From NCBI GenBank assembly GCA_017429695.1, contig JAFROK010000027.1, positions 1 to 40,692 on the forward strand: a DNA stretch of 40,692 bases, in the 5' to 3' direction. This document shows, piece after piece, positions 1 to 7,127 of the stretch (positions are counted from its first letter, which is position 1; every line of letters begins with the position of its first letter). Source of the DNA: Clostridia bacterium (GTDB lineage: Bacteria; Bacillota; Clostridia; Christensenellales; Aristaeellaceae). The translations under genes and the position numbers were made by a program. The notes beneath the pieces are model-generated. The model did not search any database and had not been told where the DNA came from. It worked only from the letters and a program-made list of their open reading frames with translations.

Positions 1-96
1 AAAACGCAGGGAATAATGCCCTCCTTTCCTCACTTTTTTCGGATTTGCGGCTGCTCGGTAACCTGAAAGCCGCTTGATGAATTATTGTTGAACTAC

Positions 97-160
97 GGAA
101 CGAATGGGGAAGATTTTAGTGCCACTTCTTCAGTGGTCTCGAACTGTCCCCTTCGTATCC
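97..160. repeat. Palindromic element D (GGGGA/TCCCC type)
   Basis: This is an imperfect inverted repeat. The outer arms GGAACGAATGGGGA and TCCCCTTCGTATCC flank an inner perfect hairpin, CCACT (122-126) with AGTGG (132-136). It lies just downstream of the PEP mutase stop codon. It shares its design (GGAAC-plus-GGGGA outer arms around a second stem) with the elements at 11572, 32917 and 34418, and is the most degenerate of the four. It could act as a transcript-end structure or be a miniature mobile (REP/MITE-like) element. The grouping rests on my by-eye comparison. Confidence 0.55.
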
Positions 161-182
161 GGCCCCAAACCTCAAACACCCC

Positions 183-2192
183 TTACTCTTCCGCCGGAAT
201 AAGCCGAATAATATCCTTAAAAGGCATCAACATCGCATCACATTCCTGAGCCCGATGATTCTCCAAAATAATCTCCGCCGCCTTCTGCATAGCCGGCACC
301 TCAGCCCGCATCAACTGATTCGCATAAATAATAATATTAGCTCCTCTCTTTTTCCACTCTTCCTCCGTCACCGAGTTAAAGCTCGTCGGCACCAAAACAA
401 TAGGCGTCGTCTTATCCTTCCCCCGGAACTTCTCAATAAACTCCTGAATCTCCCCCGGATCCTTCTTCCGGCTGTGGATCATAATGGCATCCGCCCCTGC
501 TTCCACAAAAGCAAACGCCCGCTCCAGCGCGTCCTCCATCCCTCTTTCCAGAATCAAGCTCTCAATCCGCGCGCAGATCATAAACTCCTTCGTCCGCTGC
601 GCCTTCTTCCCGGCCCTTATCTTCGCCGAGAAGTTCTCAATGCTGTCCTGGGTTTGAACGACCTCAGTCCCGAACAGGCTGTTCTTCTTCAGCCCGGTCT
701 TGTCCTCAATAATCACCATGCTCACGCCCAGCCGTTCCAGGCTCCGCACGGTATACACAAAGTGCTCCGTCTTCCCGCCGGTATCCCCGTCAAAGATAAT
801 CGGCTTCGTGGTCACCTCGGTAATATCCTCAATCGTCCGGAACCGGCTCGTCATGTCCACCAGCTCAATGTCCGGCTTCCCCTTCGCCGTGCTGTCGCAA
901 AGGCTGCTCACCCACATCCCGTCAAACTGGTGCGCGCCGCCGTCCTGGTGCACCACGGTATTCTCCACAATTAGTCCGGTCAGCCCGTCGTGGGCCTCCA
1001 TCACCGTCACCAGCCCCTTGGCTTCCAGCACCCGCTTCAGCCGGCCCCGCCGGATATCCGGCATTGCCAGGTCGCTCCGCGTCCTGGCGTCAATCTCCTT
1101 GTATTTCGGGTCGTTGGAATAGGGATATTCCACCAGCTTCCCGCCGTAGCTTGCCAGAATCGCTTCCACTTCATCCCTTATCGGCTTCTGGAACCCACTG
1201 CACCAGTCGTCTCCGTGCACAACATAATCCGGCTTAATCTCTTCCAGCACCGCCTTATAGCTCAGCGTCTGCTGCTCCACAACCTTGTATACCCCGGCCA
1301 CGTTCTCAAACATAACCTTCCGCTCGCTGGCCGGCACCAGCGGGAACCGCTTGTAGCTGGCCACCGCCGCATCGCTCAGCACGCCGACGATCAGCTTCCC
1401 CATCTTCTGGGCCTTTTTGATAATCGCGATATGTCCCCCATGGATAATATCCGATGAGAAGCACATATAAACCGTTCGTGCTTCAATCTCCTTCAGCTTC
1501 GCCGAAACGACCGCCAGGTCATCCGGATTGTCAATCTCCGCGCACAGCTGGTCCTGAACATCCAGGGCATAAATATTCGCCCCGCCGTTCAGCTCATTCA
1601 GCGCGTTCTCGGCATATACCTTCGTGTTTCCCGCCTCGCAGAATTCACAGATCTTTCCCAGCCAAACCTGCCAGTCTGCCTTCTTCAGCTTGTAAAGGGC
1701 CTGGGCTTCCATCGCCTCGTCAAAGATATCCACCCCAACCCGCATCACCATGCCGTTTTTCACCTGGGCCTTGAAATCCTTCTCCGGCAGCGGCAGCGTG
1801 GAGGATACCGTCATGCAGCTCCCCTCAAAAGCCAGCGCCTGGTCCAGCACGGAATTTTCAAACACCAGGTCCCCGTGCATCAGCAGGATATCGTCCTCCA
1901 GGTATTCCCGTGCGCAGTAAATGGAATAGATATAGTTCGTCTTGTCATAGATCGGGTTTTTCACAAATGTAAACGAAAGCGGTAAATCGAGACTTTCGCA
2001 GTATTCCGTCAGCACCCGGTCAAACAGCCCGGTGGTAATTACCACCTCCTGAATCCCAGCGTCCGCCACCTGCTGCAGCTGCCGGGAAAGGATCGTCTCC
2101 CGGGGACTGATCTCCGTCATGCACTTCGGATGCTCGCTGGTCAGAACCCCCATCCGGGATCCCAGGCCGGAATTCAGAATCAATGCTTTCAT
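183..2192 (-). CDS. pepM: Trifunctional phosphonate enzyme: NTP transferase + cytidylyltransferase + PEP mutase
   Basis: This 669-residue protein has three domains. Residues 1-235 are a MobA/PntC-like sugar or aminophosphonate nucleotidyltransferase (GLGSRM at 9-14, PK at 22-23, HGD at 106-108). Residues 240-375 are a TagD-like cytidylyltransferase with HGGH at 251-254. Residues 390-650 are a phosphoenolpyruvate mutase with the Mg-binding DGD (468-470) and the family motif EDKTGLKKNS (496-505). PEP mutase converts PEP to phosphonopyruvate, the entry step to C-P compounds. The two transferase domains probably activate the phosphonate, or an alcohol or amine head group, as a CMP derivative for attachment to a surface polymer. 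Phosphonopyruvate decarboxylase and the aminotransferase that normally follow are not visible. They could lie left of the window, which is downstream of this gene. The domain calls are firm; the final substrate is inference. Confidence 0.9.
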   Translation of the reverse strand: MKALILNSGLGSRMGVLTSEHPKCMTEISPRETILSRQLQQVADAGIQEVVITTGLFDRVLTEYCESLDLPLSFTFVKNPIYDKTNYIYSIYCAREYLEDDILLMHGDLVFENSVLDQALAFEGSCMTVSSTLPLPEKDFKAQVKNGMVMRVGVDIFDEAMEAQALYKLKKADWQVWLGKICEFCEAGNTKVYAENALNELNGGANIYALDVQDQLCAEIDNPDDLAVVSAKLKEIEARTVYMCFSSDIIHGGHIAIIKKAQKMGKLIVGVLSDAAVASYKRFPLVPASERKVMFENVAGVYKVVEQQTLSYKAVLEEIKPDYVVHGDDWCSGFQKPIRDEVEAILASYGGKLVEYPYSNDPKYKEIDARTRSDLAMPDIRRGRLKRVLEAKGLVTVMEAHDGLTGLIVENTVVHQDGGAHQFDGMWVSSLCDSTAKGKPDIELVDMTSRFRTIEDITEVTTKPIIFDGDTGGKTEHFVYTVRSLERLGVSMVIIEDKTGLKKNSLFGTEVVQTQDSIENFSAKIRAGKKAQRTKEFMICARIESLILERGMEDALERAFAFVEAGADAIMIHSRKKDPGEIQEFIEKFRGKDKTTPIVLVPTSFNSVTEEEWKKRGANIIIYANQLMRAEVPAMQKAAEIILENHRAQECDAMLMPFKDIIRLIPAEE

Positions 2193-2239
2193 GCTTTGCC
2201 TCTTTCCTGTGAAGTCAATCTTTCAACATTACCAGTATA

Positions 2240-2668
2240 TCATATCTTTAAATGTTTTTGTCGATATATCTCCACCAAATCATCAATCGCCATTTCCGGA
2301 CTCATCGTATGGAACATCAGATAATTATGTTCCATGATTTCTGCCGGAGCAATCCTGTAAATTGCTTTACTGTTCTCATTTTTGTAGTAGTGCCAGTATC
2401 GATAGATGTACCCGATCCAGAACATCATGTCGCGCCCAAACTGCTTATTGGATGTAATCAGAAAGTCTCTCTTTTCAGCAACCAGTTCTTCCAATAAATA
2501 CTCTTCCCCAGCCCATTGCATTCTGTTATAAACAGAATCCAGATCTTCTGCTACCGAAGATGTCATAAAGGCTTTGATAAATGATTTGCTGTCAAACCCA
2601 GCATTCAAAGACAGCTCAAACAGACGTCCTTGAATATCACACAGTTTCAGCTGTAAACTGTCCATCAT
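2240..2668 (-). CDS. Small protein coupled to the ART-like gene, putative antitoxin or partner
   Basis: The 142-residue soluble protein is mostly helical and has no signal peptide. Its start codon overlaps the stop of the upstream XRE-ART gene by 4 bp (ATGA), a typical translational coupling. The N-terminal 60 residues loosely resemble DUF3791-type proteins, which often sit next to DUF3990 genes, but I cannot confirm membership. The C-terminal half contains a repeated-looking acidic-hydrophobic pattern (EIMEHNYLMFHTMSPEMAIDD). Its position suggests it neutralises, or is a substrate or partner of, the ADP-ribosyltransferase-like protein. The region is visibly more AT-rich than the PEP mutase gene, consistent with a transferred module. 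The function is inferred from context only. Confidence 0.7.
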   Translation of the reverse strand: MMDSLQLKLCDIQGRLFELSLNAGFDSKSFIKAFMTSSVAEDLDSVYNRMQWAGEEYLLEELVAEKRDFLITSNKQFGRDMMFWIGYIYRYWHYYKNENSKAIYRIAPAEIMEHNYLMFHTMSPEMAIDDLVEIYRQKHLKI

Positions 2669-3543
2669 TTTGCCCCCCTGTGAGCTTCTTCCAGGATCTC
2701 ATCGAAAAAGCGCCCATCTCGCCGATGTTTCCGGCAGATATCATTGGCAAGAGAAATACCTTCTGCCCGATTTTGTGCACTGATCTCCTGTAAACACTTT
2801 CGTTCCAGGAAAGAAAAGGGGATTTCTGCTTCAATATTAAGTTGATCACAGGCCTTCTGCGTGATACATACATACTGCTGTCCCAGCTTCAATGCCGCCA
2901 GGCTCTGTACCAGCGCGGTATCTGTAATGGTTCCCTGAAAGAAATTGTCCAGCACGACAAACATACGATCATTGGCTATATAGCCGATGATCACATCAAA
3001 TCCTTCTGCCATTTTCTGATACTTTTCATAGAAAGCTGTCCCTTGAATATCTTCCATCTTTCCGCGATGATAAGCAACCAGCATGGCCCATTCAATATCA
3101 GCCTGGATATTCAGTATCTTCAGCCCTTTTAAATCCAGGGACACCACATAGAACTTTGACTTTTCAAAATCACAAATCAGCGTTAAAGGCTGCAGCGGAT
3201 CCGTTCCCAGATAAAATCCTTTTCCAAAGTCGCAGTGTGTCCGGCTGACAGGTGCGATTTTTCCGCTCAGTCCGGACTTGGATCCATGATACAAAACAAT
3301 TCTGTTTTTATTTTCTCTTGATACCTTTTCAACTTCATTTCTGATTTTTAGATCGATAATATGATTCAAAGAAATATGATATTCCTTGCAAAAATCAAAT
3401 AACCTGTTCTGCGCAAGCTGATTCGGATAGGATCGGCCGTTTTCCCAACGGTTCACAGTAGCAAATGACACGCCCATATAATCCGCAAGCTGCTGCTGGC
3501 TGATTCCTGCCACATTGCGAATCTGTCTGATAATCCATTCCAT
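2665..3543 (-). CDS. XRE-type HTH fused to DUF3990 (ADP-ribosyltransferase-like) domain
   Basis: Using the ATG at 3543 gives 292 residues. That codon follows a GGAG ribosome site by 8 bases and sits directly at the helix-turn-helix; a longer frame reaching 3666 would run through the promoter and terminator and is unlikely. Residues 1-55 are a Cro/CI helix-turn-helix (SQQQLADYMGVSFATVNRWE at 15-34). Residues 82-290 match DUF3990, with LYHGS at 84-88 and FGKGFYLGTD at 106-115, resembling the NAD-binding histidine and tyrosine motifs of H-Y-E type ADP-ribosyltransferases. DUF3990 proteins are commonly found in toxin-antitoxin-like pairs. Fusing the DNA-binding domain to the putative toxin suggests autoregulation from the promoter just upstream. 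Enzymatic activity is a prediction. Confidence 0.8.
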   Translation of the reverse strand: MEWIIRQIRNVAGISQQQLADYMGVSFATVNRWENGRSYPNQLAQNRLFDFCKEYHISLNHIIDLKIRNEVEKVSRENKNRIVLYHGSKSGLSGKIAPVSRTHCDFGKGFYLGTDPLQPLTLICDFEKSKFYVVSLDLKGLKILNIQADIEWAMLVAYHRGKMEDIQGTAFYEKYQKMAEGFDVIIGYIANDRMFVVLDNFFQGTITDTALVQSLAALKLGQQYVCITQKACDQLNIEAEIPFSFLERKCLQEISAQNRAEGISLANDICRKHRRDGRFFDEILEEAHRGAK

Positions 3544-3579
3544 CCCGATCACTCCGATTATAACATTTCGCCTACCCAG

Positions 3580-3608
3580 ATTATATAATTTGTTATGTGA
3601 TGCGTCAA
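3580..3608 (-). promoter_or_regulatory. Sigma-A-type promoter of the XRE-ART module
   Basis: On the minus strand there is TTGACG (3608-3603), a 17-bp spacer, then TATAAT (3585-3580). This is close to the sigma70/sigma-A consensus. It lies about 37 bases upstream of the chosen ATG at 3543. A second TATAAT occurs nearer the start codon but lacks a convincing -35. The XRE domain of the first gene is a plausible autorepressor. Confidence 0.75.
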
Positions 3609-3611
3609 TAT

Positions 3612-3640
3612 ACAAAACGGGGAAACCATCTGTTTCCCCG
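3612..3640 (-). terminator. Rho-independent terminator of the ATPase operon
   Basis: A perfect 9-bp stem, CGGGGAAAC (3618-3626) with GTTTCCCCG (3632-3640), has a 5-base loop. On the minus strand it is followed by TTTTGTA. It lies 30 bases after the stop codon of the gene at 3670 and just before the promoter of the XRE-ART module, so it separates the two transcription units. Confidence 0.85.
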
Positions 3641-3669
3641 TCAAAACCTGAATATGTGCAATTCACTCT

Positions 3670-4869
3670 TCACTCCGGCAGCTCCGGCACATCCTCTTCC
3701 TCAAAGCTTTCTTTTCCCAGTTCAGTAATTCGGATCTTCCCGGCTTCTCCATACTGATACAGCTGATCCAGCAGTTCAATCGCCGCCCGGATCCGGGTAC
3801 GCAGCAGATATCCCCCGCCTTCCGTCGCCGCATAGATTCTTTCCGGCGCCACTTTAGGCTGCCAGTCATATGCCATGCCATGGAATTCCTGAATGCTTTC
3901 CATAACGCGCAGAATTTCTTCCTTGGTCAGCGATGCCAGTTCCGGAGCATTTATTATCAGGTTCAGCGTTCCCTTCGCCGCCTTCATTGATGCGGCATCT
4001 TCCGCAAATATCGCTTCCACATTTTCAAACTCATGCTTTTTGTCAATCACATCTTCTGTAAAAGAACTGCTGAAAGCAAACAGGGAGAAAACACCTTCCA
4101 GCCTGGCCGATGGCTGCAGAAATTCCTGCATACCACGATAGCTCTTTGCCCTTGCCTTCTTTCCAAGCCGACCAATTAACTCAGCTTCGTCAAAGAGAAT
4201 CACCCATCCATCCAGGCCTGTCCGGCGGAAGAGTGTGCTCATAAAGGCAAAATAATCCATGCAATGCTTTGTTTTTGAAAAGCTTTGATTGAACTGGGCG
4301 GGTTTTCCCGTCACTCTCCGGAAGCTCTTCTTGACCATCGCGTCGGAAACAAAGTCACCTTCCAGGTCTCCCAAAAACAGTGTCTTCTCTTCTTCATCCT
4401 GCGACCCCCAGAGCGCTTTCAGCAAATGGTAAATCTTGTTTGTCTCCAGTCCGGTCGCCGCGTATGCCATCATTTCTCCCGCGGCGCCGCTTCCCGGTGT
4501 CATTTCTTCCAGCATATTCCGGAATCCGGGCTGTTTCTTTCCGGGCAGATAGGTGTTTCCGATAATTCTGGAATAGAGCAGATGAAGCTTGTCCATCGGT
4601 GTTTCCTTGCCAAGGGACACATAGGAAACCGCCATGTTTTCATCCGCCGCAATGCTGAATATCGTATTCAGCATATGCGTCTTCCCTTCACCGTAACTGC
4701 CCTGGAAAAGCATACCGTCCGATCGTCCGCTGTTCCGGACCGTCTCCATTTTATTGCGGATTCGGTTCAGCATCGCCGGTCGCGCTTCGGAAAAATACGC
4801 GCCGACTGCCCTGGAAGGCACGCCGGAACGCAGGGCTTCAATAACATGCATCGCTTCAAAATCAGCCAT
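3670..4869 (-). CDS. BrxD/DUF2791-like P-loop ATPase (candidate defence system)
   Basis: This 399-residue protein begins with the family-typical stretch HVIEALRSGVPSRAVGAYFS. It then has Walker A GSYGEGKT (57-64) and Walker B VILFDEAE (223-230). This pattern fits the BREX ATP-binding protein BrxD / DUF2791 group of AAA-type ATPases, which act with helicases in BREX type 2 and some other anti-phage systems. The C-terminal third (residues 290-399) contains a probable winged-helix or helical tail ending in an acidic stretch. It is the last gene of a three-gene operon: its ATG overlaps the end of the preceding ATPase gene by 8 bp, and a terminator follows. No PglZ, PglX or BrxC homologue is nearby, so this is not a standard BREX locus. 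ATPase assignment is firm; the defence role is inferred. Confidence 0.85.
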   Translation of the reverse strand: MADFEAMHVIEALRSGVPSRAVGAYFSEARPAMLNRIRNKMETVRNSGRSDGMLFQGSYGEGKTHMLNTIFSIAADENMAVSYVSLGKETPMDKLHLLYSRIIGNTYLPGKKQPGFRNMLEEMTPGSGAAGEMMAYAATGLETNKIYHLLKALWGSQDEEEKTLFLGDLEGDFVSDAMVKKSFRRVTGKPAQFNQSFSKTKHCMDYFAFMSTLFRRTGLDGWVILFDEAELIGRLGKKARAKSYRGMQEFLQPSARLEGVFSLFAFSSSFTEDVIDKKHEFENVEAIFAEDAASMKAAKGTLNLIINAPELASLTKEEILRVMESIQEFHGMAYDWQPKVAPERIYAATEGGGYLLRTRIRAAIELLDQLYQYGEAGKIRITELGKESFEEEDVPELPE

Positions 4870-6088
4870 TGTCCCGTCCCCCTTCCATCGTCATGCGGTT
4901 CATCATATAGGGAATCCCCAGCTGGCCAAATGCCGCTCGTTCAATCAGTTCTGATGCCTGCCTTTCGTTTATGGGCAAAGCGCTCATCCCCTGCTGGTTC
5001 ATCTCTCCCGCAAGCTTTTCCGACATCCTGACCAAGACCTCGGGCATATACATTTCTTCCCCATAGCGATCCATATCGACAATATCCGCAAACCGGTTAA
5101 ACCGGGTGCTGACCACCTCATTCTGGACCCGAAGCCACAATGCCTGATAGGATTTCATCCCGGCGTTCTCATTGTCCATCAGTTCCCGGTCAAAGCACAG
5201 CATAAACAGAACATACCGCATGCTGTCGATATCATCAATCAGCTGGCGGATGCTCTCATATGTATCATCCCGCCGTGTCTTGGTATACCGCATCACTTCT
5301 TCGCTGCCACGGTTCAGCAGCGTTTCCAGGTCATCAATGATGACCACCAGGCCTTTTGCGCCGCTCATATGAACCGTCTCGCACAATGACCGCAGCAGAT
5401 GCCGGGCATTGTACTTCGTCACCTGCACAGGCGTCAGCCCGGCCATCCGCAGCTGTGCCGCTTTGATGGTCTTATCTCCGTTCAGCCATGCCAGCAGGAT
5501 CTGCCTGTTGCTGTTTTCCAGCACCGGATAGCCCAGGATTCCGCCTGTCAGCAGCAAACACGCCTGCGCAAATGTATTATCCAACAGGGGATTGCGTGTA
5601 AACAGCTCCCGCAATATATCCCGCAGCGTCTTCTTCGTCATGGCGTCATTTTCACGCCGTTCCGCCAGCAGATCCACAAACTGCTTTCCAGCCGGAATAT
5701 CCTCCGGATCGTAGCCCATCTCCCGGACCACCCGCTCCGCACAACCCTTCAGCAGCATATCCAGGTCAATCTGCCGGATGATACTCAGGTAAACCTCCCG
5801 GAAATCATGCAGCCAGACATCCCGGGCCGAAAAAGACACCGTGAAATATCCGTCCTCTTTACTTTTCAGCTTCATCCATTCGGCAAAATGTGTCTTTCCG
5901 CTTCCGGGATGCCCGGTAATCATTTTAATCTTGCTTCCGCCCGCCGGAATAAACCTTTCCAGGTATTGTTTTTCCCAGAAATCAGCCAGCGAATCCAGTC
6001 CAACAGTTATTTCCTTCAAAACGTCCTCATTCACCGGCGTTTTTCCATCCCTCAGCATATATGCTGCCTGTTCCCGATTCATCTCCAT
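4862..6088 (-). CDS. Second P-loop ATPase, divergent BREX-type ATP-binding protein
   Basis: The 408-residue protein has Walker A GHPGSGKT (59-66) and Walker B LVVIIDDLE (247-255), followed by a segment rich in arginine (TRRDDTYESIRQLIDD). The overall plan resembles the downstream ATPase, but the two are clearly different in sequence. They probably form a hetero-complex or act in relay, as paired ATPases do in several defence systems. The N-terminal 55 residues, before the P-loop, may be a docking region. Translation probably starts at 6088, where AAGGAG lies 12 bases upstream; a second in-frame ATG two codons later is also possible. A 53-bp gap separates it from the upstream coiled-coil gene, so one transcript is likely. 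Confidence 0.8.
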   Translation of the reverse strand: MEMNREQAAYMLRDGKTPVNEDVLKEITVGLDSLADFWEKQYLERFIPAGGSKIKMITGHPGSGKTHFAEWMKLKSKEDGYFTVSFSARDVWLHDFREVYLSIIRQIDLDMLLKGCAERVVREMGYDPEDIPAGKQFVDLLAERRENDAMTKKTLRDILRELFTRNPLLDNTFAQACLLLTGGILGYPVLENSNRQILLAWLNGDKTIKAAQLRMAGLTPVQVTKYNARHLLRSLCETVHMSGAKGLVVIIDDLETLLNRGSEEVMRYTKTRRDDTYESIRQLIDDIDSMRYVLFMLCFDRELMDNENAGMKSYQALWLRVQNEVVSTRFNRFADIVDMDRYGEEMYMPEVLVRMSEKLAGEMNQQGMSALPINERQASELIERAAFGQLGIPYMMNRMTMEGGRDNG

Positions 6089-6141
6089 CGCGGTTGTCCC
6101 GTCTCCTTATTGGTTCGTTCGGTAATCGCTTTTATTCTCTG

Positions 6142-6930
6142 TTATTCTTCCGTGTTCAGCAGATACAGTGTGCTGATATACGATTCAACGCCGGTGCTGC
6201 TTAAGACGCGGATCCCGCTTCCATCATGGCTGGTTCCAAACTTATACCGTGCCCCTGTCTTGGATGCCCAGTTTTCCGGCCCTGCCTCATATGCCCTGGA
6301 AAGATCAAACGCAAATGCCTGCATGTCATATTCCTTGCGGGCGCGGGCCATCAGCGCCAGGTTTTTATAGATCTTTGTCAGCGCCTGGGTCGATCCGATC
6401 CTCGCGCCGGACCGCAGGCATGTAATCTCATACGCCTCTCCCAGCTCCGTCATAAACGCGGCCACATTAAATTTGGCGGCAAACAGTTTTTCCTGGCCGG
6501 TCCGGACCGTCTCCGCCACATACTCCGGCCGGCAGCTCTGTACCTTTTTGCGGTCCATCCATACCTCTCCGGGACGTTCGTCATCTCCCACCACCCGGAT
6601 TTTGTACGGAAACATTTCATATACGCCTTTTTCACCCTTGACGTCAATTCCCTTTTTCTCGCAGCTCTCCAGCAGCTGCCTCGTAAAATCTCCGCTCACA
6701 AAGTAATTCTGAACGTCAAATCCTTCCACCTGTTCCCGCAGCGCTTCCGTCTGAACGTTCAGCATATCTGCCGCTTCTTTCAGCGCCGCCAGTTGCTTCC
6801 GGACCTCTGTCAGGTTCCCCAGTTCCAGGTTCTTCTGAATCTTTTTCTGTGCGCTTACCGTTGATCCTGAAAGGTCTTTAATCCCCTTTACCGGGCTTTT
6901 CAGTTCTTCCAGCAGTGTTTCATAATTCAT
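6142..6930 (-). CDS. Unrecognised coiled-coil protein, first gene of the ATPase operon
   Basis: I do not recognise this 262-residue family. Residues 20-75 form a predicted coiled coil with regular heptad-like leucines (LGNLTEVRKQLAALKEAADM). The remainder looks like a mixed alpha/beta globular domain. No transmembrane segment, signal peptide or nuclease motif is apparent. It is the promoter-proximal gene, preceded by a good promoter (6984-7012) and a GGGGG ribosome site. In Shango-type systems an ATPase and a helicase work with a TerB-domain protein; this protein occupies the equivalent slot, but I see no TerB signature. It could be the sensor, adaptor or effector of the system. Function unknown. 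Confidence 0.75.
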   Translation of the reverse strand: MNYETLLEELKSPVKGIKDLSGSTVSAQKKIQKNLELGNLTEVRKQLAALKEAADMLNVQTEALREQVEGFDVQNYFVSGDFTRQLLESCEKKGIDVKGEKGVYEMFPYKIRVVGDDERPGEVWMDRKKVQSCRPEYVAETVRTGQEKLFAAKFNVAAFMTELGEAYEITCLRSGARIGSTQALTKIYKNLALMARARKEYDMQAFAFDLSRAYEAGPENWASKTGARYKFGTSHDGSGIRVLSSTGVESYISTLYLLNTEE

Positions 6931-6983
6931 CGTTTGTTTTCCCCCGTTTCAGGCAAAGTGTTTTACGCCTCTTTTCAAGTTTC

Positions 6984-7012
6984 ATTATATAGTTCCGGAT
7001 ATATTCAGGCAA
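6984..7012 (-). promoter_or_regulatory. Promoter of the leftward ATPase operon
   Basis: On the minus strand, TTGCCT (7012-7007) is followed by a 17-bp spacer and TATAAT (6989-6984). The -10 is perfect and the -35 has four of six consensus bases. It lies 54 bases upstream of the ATG at 6930, back to back with the helicase promoter, so both halves of the system could be co-regulated from this 197-bp region. Confidence 0.7.
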
Positions 7013-7060
7013 CCATTTTACCTGCCTTTTTTGCCCTTACCCGTCTTTTTTCTGCTTTTC

Positions 7061-7089
7061 TTGTCATCCTTCCGTTCCCATGCTATGAT
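7061..7089 (+). promoter_or_regulatory. Promoter of the rightward helicase gene
   Basis: TTGTCA (7061-7066), a 17-bp spacer and TATGAT (7084-7089) form a good sigma-A-type promoter. The start codon at 7128 follows, with an AAAGGAAG ribosome site (7112-7119). Confidence 0.7.
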
Positions 7090-7127
7090 AATCCCGTGAG
7101 TAAAACCAGAGAAAGGAAGAGCGCCGT

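Noticed and set aside
47-74. GCGGCT/AGCCGC hairpin near the left edge as a terminator
   Set aside because: The stem is short with a long loop and no T-tract on either strand.
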